Positions 11,151 through 22,355 are shown, counted from the first letter of the stretch. The stretch: DNA of 64,000 nt from Rhipicephalus microplus (GCF_043290135.1 NC_134710.1:282997276-283061275), one strand, 5' to 3'. The notes: generated from the letters alone by a model not told the origin. Made by a program: numbers and translations.

Positions 11151-13081
11151 ACGTGTCACACAAGAAAAAACTGCAACATGGTCACCTTCCCTCCGCATGC
11201 TTCGTCTAACGTCGATTCCCAGGTACACGAGATCTGCCGATTTTTTTTTTACGTTTACGCTCCTGATTCTTAAAAACTACTTGGTCATTGACCTCCATGC
11301 TTGACACAATTAATAGCAACTATCCTGGCGTGTGACACTATTTTATATCTTGTAGAGCTGAAAAAATTGTCAGAATGGGTGCAGACTTGCTGTTTTGCTT
11401 TCACTAAAATTCCTATCGTAACAGAAAGGTGCATGCCAGTGAAGCGGATAAAAAGCGCTATTTCTTTTCTTGCAACCAGCTGCAGATCAGAACAATCCGT
11501 GCAGTATAAAGAAAGAAGGGTATTTGAAAAACTATTCTTTGTTAGATATAATATTATTGAGCACAGGAAGTAATGGCAAGGAAAGTGTAGATGTTCTCTG
11601 TAGTAATTATCGGTCGCAGCAAGTTGCCTTTTTTTCCACTTCACACTTGTATGATAATTGCAACAAATAGCACTCCTTGGATGTTATTTGGCATTAGCGT
11701 CTATTCTCAAGAATTTGAGCAGTATTGTATTGATGGTTTTTTTTTAATCAACCTAGGTTATACCCACTATGGCAACGTTAAACCGCTTATGAAGACAGAG
11801 AAAAGTTTTCTTGCAATGATACTGAAAGAGATCGAATATTTCACTAAAATGATTGCCCATAATTTTTTGGACCAAGAAACTGATTGATTTCCATATAGTG
11901 TCACTGTGAATACGCAAGCATGCCACCGTATTTTCCACCTGTTTAGTTGCGCATGCGTGCGCGCTAATTTATGAACCTGCAAGATAAAGAAAATCTAACG
12001 TGCGTCTGTTATTTGAACCACCGCGTTCATGTCTGCTCGAGATGCTGCGTCTGCTGTCCGTAGAGTCTCAACAGTACAACTGTGCTAAGAGTGGCGAAAA
12101 CAGAAGCTCGCTTGCTTATGGGTTACCGTACTGGCTGAGGCCAGTACAGTAACGACAGCAGCCGGAGGGAGGCCACAGTGGCGAAAGTCTTGTGGCTTCG
12201 TGCGGTGCAGAAAACAAGTCAACAAGGCAATTCATGCATGCAACTTCATCTTAAGACAGCGAAAAGACGGAAGAAGCTGGCCAACACGAGCGCTGTCTGT
12301 CATGTGTTCAGTCTTTGCGCCATTTTAAAATGAACCCAATCCAACTACCCAACTCTCGCTTTTGCTGCAGTTTATGCAACCACAAGCCACTCTTCTTTCA
12401 GTTCAAAAAAAAATCTAAGACAATGGGTGATCCTGCACGCGAACGCATGCGATATCATTTTTAAAATGCAGTCAGAAATTTGCGGTAGTTTTCAGGAGCC
12501 AATCGAGATGCGGGGACATGCGTAGAAGAACAAAAAAAGGTAAGTCGTCTGGCTCTCTAAAGTCTGTTTGTGCAGCTCACATTCTTCCGCATTGAAGACG
12601 CAGGCCTTGGTCTATAATGCAACGTGAAAGCAGCCAAAAATCATTCAAAAAATTCAAGGACTGCGGTAGCCGTGAAATCAATAGATATTCGCCTTAACAC
12701 GTTGACCACGCAAGTGCGCGCATGATGCAGCGGCGTTTTGCTCACCTTCTGACGACCAGTAGGCGAAGTGTCGCCCATCAAATATCGACGCTCAAAGATC
12801 CGGATAGTGCTAAATGTGATCGCCACGTATTTATCCACGTAGATCTCACAATGTCACGTACAACAGCGCTGTAGCTTGGACGTTGAACGCACGCCTTGCA
12901 GCCCAAAAGGTAAATAGGAAGTCTCCTTGACACCTGCTACAGGAAGCAGGTGGCGCTTTACACAGTTAAGAACCAAAACCGAAATCGCAATTTTATAAGC
13001 ATCTTTTATTGGCCTGTCATTCGCGCGCCAGCCATAAATGCACGAAACAAACTTTTTTGCATGAAAAATAAATTATTACTG
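11151..13081. other. intergenic, nothing recognised
   Basis: No gene seen. A small inverted repeat at 12,122-12,153 (GTTACCGTACTGGC and its near-complement) is the only structure I noted. The overlapping 90-119 codon frames near 11,285-11,887 show no family motif. Confidence 0.4.
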
Positions 13082-13087
13082 CGTACA

Positions 13088-13205
13088 CGACCAGTGACCA
13101 CAAAACAATGATCGCTTTATTCTCGAGCGCATACATTTTATAGCCAGATGTGACGTCATACATACAACGATATCTGCGCGTCAGCGTGCGGTGGACGTTA
13201 TCACA
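13088..13205 (-). repeat. 3' LTR of the Gypsy element
   Basis: Read on the minus strand it starts TGTGATAACG and ends CACTGGTCG (final A of the expected CA changed to G). It contains GGCTATAAAATG, a TATA box, and GAGAATAAAGCG, a polyadenylation signal. About nine differences from the 5' LTR. Confidence 0.9.
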
Positions 13206-13217
13206 TTCCTTCCCTCT
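13206..13217 (-). promoter_or_regulatory. polypurine tract
   Basis: The minus strand reads AGAGGGAAGGAA directly before the 3' LTR start TGTGATAACG. This is the plus-strand DNA primer site of the retrotransposon. Confidence 0.8.
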
Positions 13218-13676
13218 GACAATTTGCAAGTTTATTTTGCAAAGTCTTTGTGCTAGAAACGATCCGGTGGTTTGCGGGTTCGTGTGCTGCACCGTGACGG
13301 TTGGCTTTCCGCTGACGGCGAAGCTGACCGTGCCTCCGTTTGTGACGTCGGAGCTGCTAGCTTTGTCGGGCAGTTCACGTTGACAGGTGGGATAGGCTAT
13401 TGAACGGAGGCGTCGGATTAGTAGCCGCCTGTTTATCTGGAACGAACGTTCTGGCTGAGTTTCCTGCGGCCGGTGATTTCTCTGTGACGTCGCTGTGCGG
13501 CGTTAAAGGGTGTCCGAGTCCGGACTTGGGATTCAGGCTTGGGGTCGGGTTCGCATGGCGTGGTCGCATGTGGTCGGCATGCGTAAACCAAAGTTGTTCG
13601 CGCACTTTCACCACGTATGGCACAGCACTCACAACCTGATGCACGACACCTTCCTCCAATGAGGCACACTTACCGC
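13218..13676 (-). pseudogene. Gypsy integrase C-terminus (distal part of pol)
   Basis: The minus-strand frame contains SLEEGVVHQVVSAVPYVVKV and then FTHADHMRPRH, the C-terminal SH3-like part of Gypsy integrases. A proline-rich tail follows, then the polypurine tract. Its frame joins exactly to the integrase frame ending at 18,124-18,130 if the intervening transposon and one copy of its 7 bp duplication are removed. This shows it is the displaced end of the same pol gene. Confidence 0.88.
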
Positions 13677-14048
13677 ACACAGTCAGGGGGGTGAAACTTC
13701 GCGGTTTTTCTGTCCCGTGACCGCAGCGATCCTAACGTTTGGGGGCTGTACTACCTAAATGAACGTTCTTGTTCTATTTTATAGTTATTACTAGGTTACT
13801 CATTAACTCCGGAGTTTTTACTACACAAGTGAACCTAAAGGTTGCAGTTCGAGATTGCGAAAATAAGAGCGCCACCCAAAGTGGAAAACGGGAACTGCGC
13901 AGTCGTCCTATCTCTCACGGCGAAAAAGGGGCGTTTCTTTTCGCGCGCCCATGTATGCTACAACCTGCGGTGTCCCAAAGGCCGCTTTTACCGCTGTAAA
14001 GTTGGTTTTAGCGAAACCCATGCAAGATTCAGCCAAACAGACGCATCC

Positions 14049-16774
14049 ATGGATTCTCGCCGTCATCACAAATCGTGCTGCGCTGAGTGGTGTCGGAATT
14101 CTTCACGACACACCGGCATAAAATTCTTTCGGATCCCGGCGGACAAAAGGTACGATCTGCATGCTGCTCGTTTTGTCTTTCTACGCTTGCACGGCATATC
14201 AGGATGCAGTTGCTGCAGTAGCTGTGTAATTTAATTGAGCTACACGTACATAATTTATTCATTACATTCTGATTGTCTGCTTTTCGGCTTCAATTATACA
14301 TGACATGCACGGCAGAGCATCTGGAAATTATTCCAACGAATACATTTGCTACGCACGATTGTTTATACTTGCGTTTTCAATTTAATGCGTTTCAATCGTG
14401 CATTGCATTTCGATGTTGCACTTTGGCTCAAGGCAATGCAAGGCATGTCACAAATGTATTTGTAGCAGCATATACAGTAACTAATAGAACAGTGTAAGCT
14501 TATCCGCACTCTTTTTATTACCTTTTGATTGCCTGCGTTCAGTCTGTTCTCGTTGCATGCGTTATTATTATTCTTGAATATTATCAGCCTATTTATGTCC
14601 ATAGCTGGAGGAAGGCGATTCCCATAATCTTTTGGCTATAAGGGAGGGTCCATATACGTTCATAGCATGTGTTGTTAGTACTATGTTAATTAAGTACTGA
14701 GTACATAAATTATTACACTTGCGAGTTTAGACGGATGTTATTACATTATTGCGTTTCAATTGTGTGTTTTCATTTTGGCCTCACGTAAATCCACGGCATA
14801 TTGCAGAGGAATTTAACAATAAATTTATAAAGTAATAATTTATATTGTATACTTCAATTTCATGTTTTCAGTTTCAGCCTTAAGTACAATTACGATATAT
14901 TTACAAGAATGCAATTGCAGCTAAAAGCCCATAAATAAGTGGACAATGTAAACTTACGTGTTCTACTAATTTATTACCGGTTTTAATAAGATTTTTATGA
15001 AAGATTTGCAGCAGGGCGCGAGAAATACCCGAGGAATACGCAGTGCGCGAGGGTATATATGTACGAATAGTTGTTTAGAGATTTTGGTGTGGGATGATTG
15101 CTATTGTCTGCAAAAATATATTTTTAATTGGGAGGAAAGCTGGGGTTGTTGCCACCAAACATTACTATCGCGCAAGTAGAAGCATGTATCCGCGTCTCTT
15201 AATAATAAAGACAGATTTTATTTTAAAGTTTGCTTTCAGGATTGCTATCACAAGTCGTCTTGGTTACAAAAATTCAATTAAGAAAGAAAGATGAGAAATG
15301 TATCAAATAACGCTTACTTCGAATAAAGATGCCAGTTTTCACTCAAAGCTATCCATCTACGCGTGAAAGCAGAAATAAATTCATTCTAACCCAAATACTA
15401 CACACGCACACATTGATTTTCCAGATCTCGCGCTTGGCTTCAGTATGCGAGACGGCAGGACCTGGCTCATTTACCACCTCGTCAGATCTACAGCAGCTAC
15501 CGCCTGTGCTCTGCCCATTTCACCAGCAGAGGCTACGCAGACCCTGGACAGACAAGGCGGCTAAGATGTGCTGTGCCAACAGTTTCCATCTTTGGCGATG
15601 AGCAGACACACGTCGAAAGTCCAGGTGGGAATACTGTAAAGTGATCATACAACAGCACAAACTTTCATGCCTCTACATCTATTTACAGAAATGTCTTAAT
15701 ACTCAATATGTGTACCTGTCCGAGTTATCATGACTCAGTATTTTTAAGATTCTCGCGCAGATTACACCAACAATACCAACGCATGGTGTACACAGCATCC
15801 ATGGATTCGCCGGCATGATTTTGCTGGTAGATATAACTAGCTAAGTAAAAAATTTGCCGGCTTCACAATCGTTAAATTTAGAGCAAACGTCTCACTCAGA
15901 ACGCTCTACATGTAACCTCCTCGATTCTGATTCTGTTGTCCCTGCTATTTTACCCGTGGCGTAGCGTTTTACAGGAAAAGGCGAAAATGACCTCATAACT
16001 TGAGAGAGTACTCCATGTGGCGCGTTATCAGCTATTTCACACATGGCGAGTGAGTAGCGGCCAACTTGGTGTCGCTGTTTAAACATTTGCGCGATAGCTC
16101 TGACAGTGGGAGCAACAGAACTGGCCTTTTAGAAATATATATATATTCTACGACACCCTAGTTCAAAGTCGCTTTTAAAATTAAGAATCCAAAAGGTACT
16201 TTATTTTTATTAGCTTTATTATTACAAAATTACTCTTATTTTCAATGGGCCAAATAAGTGTAATGGGCAAGAATTCGGTTACGCGCTAGGTCACCACGGG
16301 CACCACGATGTTAACCTGTTCTAGGCACATCGCATTAAGATTTTTAAAATATTGGTTTAGGATAGTTGGGACACCCATATATTTAGTGAGTGACACGTAG
16401 CGTTCTCTTTTTGTGTGTTTACACTTTTTTTATCACTCGTATTGAGACATAATACGCGAGGAGACCAATTATTAGTGAGAAAACGCCCTGAGTGATTGTA
16501 ATTGCAAATATTTATTGTGACGCTTAATACTAGCTGTATGTATGTCACGCTGAAATCTGTGCTCCGCCAATTTCTCTTCACAGGCTCTCCTCGGCCCGCG
16601 AATACCACTGCAATGCCCACTCACAGCGCCGATGAAGAAGTTCAACAGACTGAGCCCTCATGTACGCAAATTGTATTGCTCTCTAAGCTCTTTAAAACTA
16701 TTCCAGATAAATTAATGCCCTGCAGCTATCGTTTTAATGTCACGTACCATTTAACAGATCCTAAAGTGCACTAG
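14049..16774 (+). CDS. THAP-domain protein, 3 exons, 163 aa
   Basis: Exon 1 is 14,049-14,149 (donor AAAAG|GTACGA), exon 2 is 15,425-15,624 (acceptor TTTTCCAG, donor CCAG|GTGGG), exon 3 is 16,584-16,774 (acceptor TTCACAG, stop TAG). Phases match at both junctions. The spliced product starts MDSRRHHKSCCAEWCRN and continues KFFRIPADK, then RAWLQYARRQDL, YRLCSAHFTSRGYADP and CAVPTVSIF. These give the C-x3-C...C-x2-H zinc site, the conserved Trp, and the AVPTxF-type box of a THAP DNA-binding domain (about residues 10-87). The C-terminal 65 residues are Ser/Thr/Gln-rich and unassigned. Expected role: sequence-specific DNA binding in the nucleus. The gene lies wholly inside a transposon, so it is either an element-encoded accessory protein or a captured host gene. 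Splicing is predicted only from sequence. Confidence 0.75.
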
Positions 16775-16906
16775 GGTGTCAGCTGGGCGAGCTAGTTCAT
16801 TGCTAGGGGACGAGAGCCAGAGTGATGTATACCGAAAGGCAGGACGAGACGAGCGCTTGTCCGATCCCTTTCTTGCTTGTTTGTTGCCTCCTAAGAGGGA
16901 TTAGTG

Positions 16907-17151
16907 CCCCGCCGCGGTGGTCTAATAGTTATGGCGCACTACTGCTGACCCGCAGGTCGCGGGATCGAATCCCGGCCGCAGCGGCTGCATTTTCGATGGA
17001 GGCGAAAATGTTTAAGGCCCGTGTGCTTAGATTTAGGTGCACGTTAAAGAACCCCAGGTGGTCGAAATTTCCGGAGCCCTCCACTACGGCGTCCCTCATA
17101 ATCATATCGTGGTTTTGGAACGTTAAACCCCAGATATTATTATTATTATTA
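16907..17151 (+). mobile_element. Ruka-like SINE with target duplication
   Basis: Starts GCCCCGCCGCGGTGGTCTAAT, has the B-box GGGATCGAATCCC and ends in an (ATT)n tail. TAAGAGGGATTAGTG flanks it at 16,892-16,906 and 17,152-17,166. It would lie in the 3' UTR of the THAP gene. Confidence 0.93.
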
Positions 17152-17359
17152 TAAGAGGGATTAGTGTTTTTTAAAGAAGACTATGAATTCGTTGTTTTTT
17201 CCTACACATACCATTTTAAACGTATAACCAATAATGTTTGTTAACAAGGAGTATGCTAATGATTAGGAAAAATTAGTTGACGCTTCATGTTACCCACGAT
17301 GCTTATACATGCCATTAGTAGGCTCAATGCCCAGCAGTGTGCTTATCAGAGGCCTGTTC

Positions 17360-17427
17360 CCAATGCCCCAAGTTATGGGGCATTGGTTGGGCAAAAACCA
17401 TAAGGTATGGGTACCTTATGGTTTTTG
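17360..17427. repeat. two adjacent perfect hairpins
   Basis: Hairpin 1 has an 11 bp perfect stem (17,360-17,370 with 17,376-17,386) and a 5-base loop AGTTA. Five bases later, hairpin 2 has a 16 bp perfect stem (17,392-17,407 with 17,412-17,427) and a 4-base loop TGGG. They would lie in the predicted 3' UTR of the THAP gene. Function unknown. Confidence 0.9.
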
Positions 17428-17694
17428 TATCATTTCCTCTTGCATCCTAAGTGTGCGGTGTGCCGTATTATCTTGTCCCACTCATGGGATGATTTTATAT
17501 CGGGATACGTGCTGTGAACTTGTGTATAGTGATTACTGTTTTTCTTTTGTCTTTGTATATACGTATGTGCGGCAATGTGCACTGGATTGATACTAGGTTA
17601 TTAGCATGCTGGCATGTGCGGTCCACTTTTGTATGCGACCAAAAACGTAAAACATTCAAGTTGTATTTGTACTGCATAAACCGTACGTTTAGGC

Positions 17695-17700
17695 AATAAA
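17695..17700 (+). terminator. AATAAA polyadenylation signal (plus strand)
   Basis: AATAAA at 17,695-17,700 is the first good signal I noted downstream of the THAP stop at 16,774. If used, the 3' UTR would be about 0.9 kb and include the SINE and the twin hairpins. Confidence 0.45.
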
Positions 17701-17721
17701 ACATTCAAACAAACTCTGCTC

Positions 17722-17727
17722 TTTATT
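17722..17727 (-). terminator. AATAAA polyadenylation signal (minus strand)
   Basis: TTTATT on the plus strand gives AATAAA on the minus strand, about 90 bases past the stop of the small frame 18,031-17,816. It lies 22 bases from the opposing plus-strand signal, a tail-to-tail arrangement. Confidence 0.4.
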
Positions 17728-17815
17728 CTTGTCTAATTTATGTGTACACGTAAACAAAAACAACGTCTTACTTAGAATAAGTAGTGCACAATTAGGTGGA
17801 TGGGCAGACCATCAA

Positions 17816-18031
17816 TCAGAACGCAATGATGGCCGTTTTCATCATGTGGCGGGTTGCGCAACAGGAAGAAGGTCGCGTGCTCGCCATCTGAATACCTTCC
17901 ACTCGCTCAATTTGGCTTGCTGGTGCATCCCAATTGAATTTGGCACTAAATCCCCCCCCCCACTCGCCACTCGGATCCTCAGTCCTCATCAAGATGGCGT
18001 CCCCCAGTGCATGTCTGCAATACGCCGCCAT
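17816..18031 (-). CDS. small hypothetical ORF, 71 aa
   Basis: The start context AAAACATGGCGGCG resembles a eukaryotic initiation site. The product begins MAAYCRHALGDAILMRTEDP and has no family resemblance I recognise. It begins 92 bp inside the right end of the THAP transposon, reads away from that end and has an AATAAA after its stop. It may be a 5' exon captured from a gene, or chance. Confidence 0.3.
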   Translation of the reverse strand: MAAYCRHALGDAILMRTEDPSGEWGGGFSAKFNWDAPASQIERVEGIQMASTRPSSCCATRHMMKTAIIAF

Positions 18032-18130
18032 GTTTTCGTACCACCCCCAAACACCAGGCGTTCGTCCGGCGCTGCGAGCGAATATCGCGTTCCATGGAGG
18101 GTATAGGAAGTTTCACTCCCCTGACACAGT

Positions 18131-20948
18131 TTTCACGAACACTTTATCACCAACGTCAAACAAACGCTCACGCCAGCGACGCACATCCCGCTGTTCTTCC
18201 AATTTCTGCTGCTTCGTGTGCATCGATCTCGAAAAGTCTGGTTTCAACAATGCAAGTTTTCTTCGTGGTTGTCGCTTAAGAAAAAGCTCGGCGGGTGTCT
18301 TTCCCGTCACACTATTCGGTGTGTTGTGGTATGTCATCAAGAAACTATCAATATTTTTCTGGAACAAATGACGCGTACCTAACGATTTGCTTTCCAACAG
18401 TTACTTCGTCAGAGCACGTTTCACGGTCTGTACGGTTCGTTCAGCCACACCATTCGAAGCTGCATGGTAGGGGGGAGTGCGAATATGTTTCACGCCGTTA
18501 GTGGTCATGAAATCCGCGAACTCGACCGAGATAAATTGTGGCCCATTGTCGTTTACTAGTGCTTCCGGGAATCCGTAAGCAGCAAAAGCACTTCGAAGCT
18601 TTTCAAGTGTCTTTGCTGTTGAAGTAGAGAGCATTGGCCACACTTCGACCCACTTGGAATAGGCATCCACAAGGACAAGAAACACATTTGCACTTGTCTG
18701 CGCAAAGTCTATATGGACGCGTGACCAACATCTGGCTGGATAACTCCAGGGTTGAAGTGGTGCTAACGGAGCTGCAGGTCGCACTGCTTGGTAGGTCAAT
18801 TCCTGGCCACCACACAAAACTGCAGGCTAGCATTTTCATGCGGCTTGCCCCAGAATGTTCAGTGTGTAGAATGTCAAGCACGCGATGTCTCACTACTTCA
18901 GGAATAACAACCAGAACTCCTTATGTTAAGCGCCCCTGCTCCAGTGACAGTTCGTCTCTGCGTACGTGATACGCCTTTAAGTCTTCCGGGCATTCGCCAG
19001 GCCAACCACTCAGAGTGAAATCAGCTATACGACTTAAAGCCAGACATCGCCTGGATGCTTTGGCGATTTCATCGGCTGTCAGTAGAAGACACTCAAATAC
19101 TGACAGGCACTCCACTGATTCTACTCCTGCTGGCACTGCTTGAGGCAATCTGGACAAGGTGTCAGCCACGTCCATGTTCTTGCTCTTACGGTACTTAAGG
19201 CGGTACCTGTATGCTGCAAAAGTCAATGCCCAACGTTGCATGCGCGCTGCGGCCAACGCTGGTATAGGTTTTCCTTCACCTGAAATGCCAAGTAGTGGCT
19301 GGTGATCTGTGTGAACTGTGGAGTCTCTACCATAAAGATAGCGGTGAAACTTTTTAAGACCAAATATCAGCGCCATCGCTTCGCGTTCACACTGTGCGTA
19401 CTTCTTTTCCGCTGCTGTGGGGGTTCGCGAAGCGAACACGAAAGGCTTTCCTCTTCGTTAGTTTCATGGAATATTACCGCGCCTAGGCCGTAGGAAGACG
19501 CGTCGCGAAGCACTCCTATCGGTTTGTCAACGTCATAGAAGGTGAGGACTTTACTGCTAACGAGCAGTTTTTTCGTATCCGCGAAAGTGCCGCTACATTC
19601 CTTCGTCCACGACCATTTCGTATCTTTCTTTAGCAGCCGATACAATGTCTAAGCAACGGTCGCACAGTTTCTCAAGAACTTTGAGTAAAAATTCAGCATG
19701 CCCAAATACACTTTTAGTTCGGTGACGTTAGTGGGCTCAGGCGCGTCAACATTCACACCAATTTTCGCTTCCGTGGGATAAATTCCTTCTGCTGTAACGG
19801 TGTGGCCCAAATACGTCACTGATTGTTGAAAAAAAACGGCATTTGTTGGTGTTCAACGTGATGTTGTAGTCCCGTAGCCTTTCAAGGACCTGCTCTAGCG
19901 TATTTTGGCATGAAACCATATCAGATCCAGTCAGGATAACATCATCGATATAGCACCCTACGTTTGAAATACCCTTTAGCACTTCGTCCATCAAGGACTG
20001 GAAGATTGCGGGTGCACTATAGCTACACCATATGGAAGGCACTGAAATTGGAACAACCCCAAACTGTTTTTGACCGTCAAAAATGATCGTGACTCGGGGC
20101 TCAGTGGTACCTGCTGATATGCCACCGATAGGTCGAGAATGCAGAACACCTTACCCCCTGTAATTGCTGAATATAGGTCTTCTGGCCTGGCCAGCGGGTA
20201 ATGGTCTGTTTTTAGGACCGGTATAATTGTAACTTTGTAGTCACCGGAAAGCCTAAGGCTGTCATCTTTTTTCTAGATTACGACAAGTGGTGTCACCCAG
20301 TCGCTATGCGATACCTGCTGTAACCTGCCTGTTTTTACCATCTCATGGAGCTGTTCTTTCACTTTTTCTTTAAGTACAAATGGAACAGTCCTGGCTCGAC
20401 AGAATACTGGCGTAGCATCTGCATTCAAAGATATTTTTACCTCAAAACTGTTTACGATGCCCATTGTATGTGAAAAAACTGCAGGGTGTTTATTTATCAA
20501 TGACATTGCTCTGTCCTCCACGGTTACTTGACTTATTGCGCTCCAGTCAAGCTTGAGACGCTGAAGCCAATTCCGGCCAAGCAATGCTGGCAGTCTCCTT
20601 CCGTTATCCTTAACTACTACTACTACTGGAAGAATCATGCTCTGCCCTTTGTACACAACTGAAACCTCACACTGTCCCTTAGGTGGCATTTGTTCGCCGG
20701 TGTACGTGCGAAGTGTCACTTTGGTGGGTTGACATGTAACATGAGCGAAATGTGAATCAGACATAATCTGGCACTACAGTAACAGCTGCTCCTATGTCAA
20801 TCCGCATGTTCAGGGGTTTGCCTTCCAACTTAATGTTGACATCGTACGAAGAGCGTGTCACATTTACGAAATGGTATATTTTGTGCTCAGAGTCCTCGGC
20901 TGAACATTCTAAGGCTTTTGTTCTCTTTGTCTGCGCAGCTGTGCACAT
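18131..20948 (-). pseudogene. Gypsy pol: protease, RT, RNase H, integrase
   Basis: Minus strand. The protease segment (20,948-20,757) has MRIDIGAAVTVVP, with the catalytic D-S/T-G changed to D-I-G. RT continues from about 20,470 with a degraded middle; the catalytic YIDD box is intact (GCYIDDVILTGSD, about 19,950). RNase H at 19,439-18,921 has HTDHQPLLGI and DVADTLSRL. Integrase at 18,893-18,131 has VDAYSKWVEVWP, VNDNGPQFISVEF and NGVAERTVQTVKRAL, so the D, D, E residues are visible. Several frameshifts split the gene. The C-terminus is displaced to 13,218-13,676 by the THAP transposon. Confidence 0.9.
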
Positions 20949-21657
20949 TTTTTCTCAAGTGTCCTACTTTCAAGCAGTTGCAGCACACAGAGTTTTTATA
21001 CCTGCATACGCTTGAAGAATGCCCTCTGCCGCATCTTTCAAATCGCTCTTTCTTGGCAACGTGCCTCTTTTGAGCCTTCTTCATCCCTTTCTTCGGCTGA
21101 CTCCTAACGGCATTTAATGACTCCTCTTTGTTCTTTTCTTTCATTAGCGCTGCCTCCCTTGCCGCCATTCCTCGGACCAAGGCAATCTTGCAGGCGCTGT
21201 CAAAGGTTAGGCTTTCTTCCGCGAACAAGGCTCGCTGCGTCTCTTCATGGCGCACACCTGCTACTAGCCTATCACGAAGTGCATCCTGTAAGAAGTCACC
21301 GTAGTTACATTTCCTGGCCAAGTGCTTCAGCTCGACTATAAAATTTTCTACGCTTTCCCCTTCGTGCCGAGTCTGCTTGTTGAACCTGCAGCGCTCAGCG
21401 ATTACCGAGTTCCATGGGCTGCAATGTTCCGTTAACAACCGCTTTGCTTCCTCATAAGTTTTCTCACGGGGGGGAGCCGGCACTACAAGGTTCTTCAAGA
21501 CCTCACAAGCTTCTGCTCCTATTACAGTCAGGAAAACCGCTAGCTTCTTTTCCTCTTCTATGTCGTTCGCATGCACAAACAGTTCAAGTCGCTCTAGGTA
21601 AGACTCGAAATTCTGTGACTTAGGAACAAACTCAGCGATCTTCCCTAAGCGCGACAT
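20887..21657 (-). pseudogene. Gypsy gag, 256 codons
   Basis: Starts MSRLGKIAEFVPKSQNFESY, a typical Gag start in this group, with a capsid-like middle (ENFIVELKHLARKC). The C-terminal part (residues about 205-245) has CGRGHSSSVC and CCNCLKVGHLRKNVHSC, Cys/His nucleic-acid-binding boxes. The frame overlaps the protease frame, so a frameshift (natural or decay) lies near 20,950. It is the best-preserved frame of the element. Confidence 0.85.
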
Positions 21658-21704
21658 TTCTGTCTGCGAGTAGAAAACGTTGAGTCAACCTCTGTGCGGT
21701 CTTG

Positions 21705-21941
21705 CCCCGCCGTGGTGGTCTAGTGGCTAAGGTACTCGGCTGCTGACTCGCAGGTCGCGGGATCAAATCCCGGCTGCGGCGGCTGCATTTCCGATGGAGG
21801 CGGAAATGTTGTAGGCCCGTGTGCTCAGATTTGGGTGCACGTTAAAGAACCCCAGGTGGTCGAAATTTCCGGAGCCCTCCACTACGGCGTCTCTCATTAT
21901 CATATGGTGGTTTTGGGACGTTAAACCCACATATCAATCAA
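21705..21941 (+). mobile_element. Ruka-like SINE inside the Gypsy leader
   Basis: A well-preserved copy flanked by the 14 bp duplication TCTGTGCGGTCTTG (21,691-21,704 and 21,942-21,955). It ends in an ATCAATCA tail. It inserted between the primer site and gag of the Gypsy element, so it is younger than that element. Confidence 0.95.
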
Positions 21942-22213
21942 TCTGTGCGGTCTTGTTTCTCCGTCCTTGGCTGAGGTTGCCTTCGGTCCCCCTTCAGCCT
22001 GAAGCTCCGCTCGCTGTCACCACGTCAATGCTTTCGGACCTTGTGTGGGGCATTGCTCGAGGGGCGTTGCTGTCTGCTCCACGTTGCAGGCTGCGGTGCC
22101 GTACTCCGAGAGCACGTACATGACCGAATGGCTTTTTCAGTCGCCGAAACGCGCCTACTTTTTCGCCTTGTAGTCCCTTCGCCGCACCTGCCTACGGGAT
22201 TCAAGCTACCTCG

Positions 22214-22231
22214 TCGCCAGTGATATAGCCA
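22214..22231 (-). promoter_or_regulatory. primer binding site of the Gypsy element
   Basis: Directly after the 5' LTR the minus strand reads TGGCTATATCACTGGCGA. The TGG start next to a CA-ending LTR is the normal position for pairing with a tRNA 3' end. The tRNA is not identified. Confidence 0.6.
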
Positions 22232-22349
22232 TGACCAGTGGCCACAAAACAATGATCACTTTATTCTCGAGCGCATACATTTTATAGCCAGATGTGACGT
22301 CATACATGCGACGATATCTGAACGTCAGCATGCGGTGCACGTTATCACA
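22232..22349 (-). repeat. 5' LTR of the Gypsy element
   Basis: 118 bp, TG...CA on the minus strand, with TATAAAA and AATAAAG signals as in the 3' copy. The outside flank starts with the CGTACA duplication. Confidence 0.9.
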
Positions 22350-22355
22350 CGTACA

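Larger units (their letters stand above)
13684..18123 (+). mobile_element. TIR transposon carrying a THAP-protein gene
   Basis: The left end CAGGGGGGTGAAACTTC matches the inverted right end (minus strand from 18,123: CAGGGGAGTGAAACTTC) at 16 of 17 positions. ACACAGT flanks both sides (13,677-13,683 and 18,124-18,130). The flanking Gypsy integrase frame is continuous across the site, which fixes the boundaries. The 4,440 bp interior has a three-exon THAP gene, a later SINE insertion (16,907-17,151), two perfect hairpins and a small opposing open frame near the right end. I find no transposase. CAGGG termini suggest hAT, while a THAP domain suggests P. The class is unresolved. Confidence 0.85.
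13088..22349 (-). mobile_element. Ty3/Gypsy (mag-like) retrotransposon, interrupted twice
   Basis: One minus-strand element has a 5' LTR at 22,232-22,349 and a 3' LTR at 13,088-13,205, both 118 bp, with CGTACA duplicated on the outside (13,082-13,087 and 22,350-22,355). The order on the minus strand is LTR, primer site, leader, gag, protease, RT, RNase H, integrase, polypurine tract, LTR. It is split by a 4,440 bp transposon at 13,684-18,123 and by a SINE at 21,705-21,941; without these it is about 4.6 kb. The LTRs differ at about nine positions, so the insertion is old. Gag with two Cys/His boxes, and the short LTRs, suggest the mag-like group. Confidence 0.9.

Noticed and set aside
17816..18107. 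At first read as the C-terminus of the Gypsy pol
   Set aside because: The integrase frame stops at the transposon boundary 18,123 and continues at 13,676, so this stretch belongs to the inserted THAP transposon.
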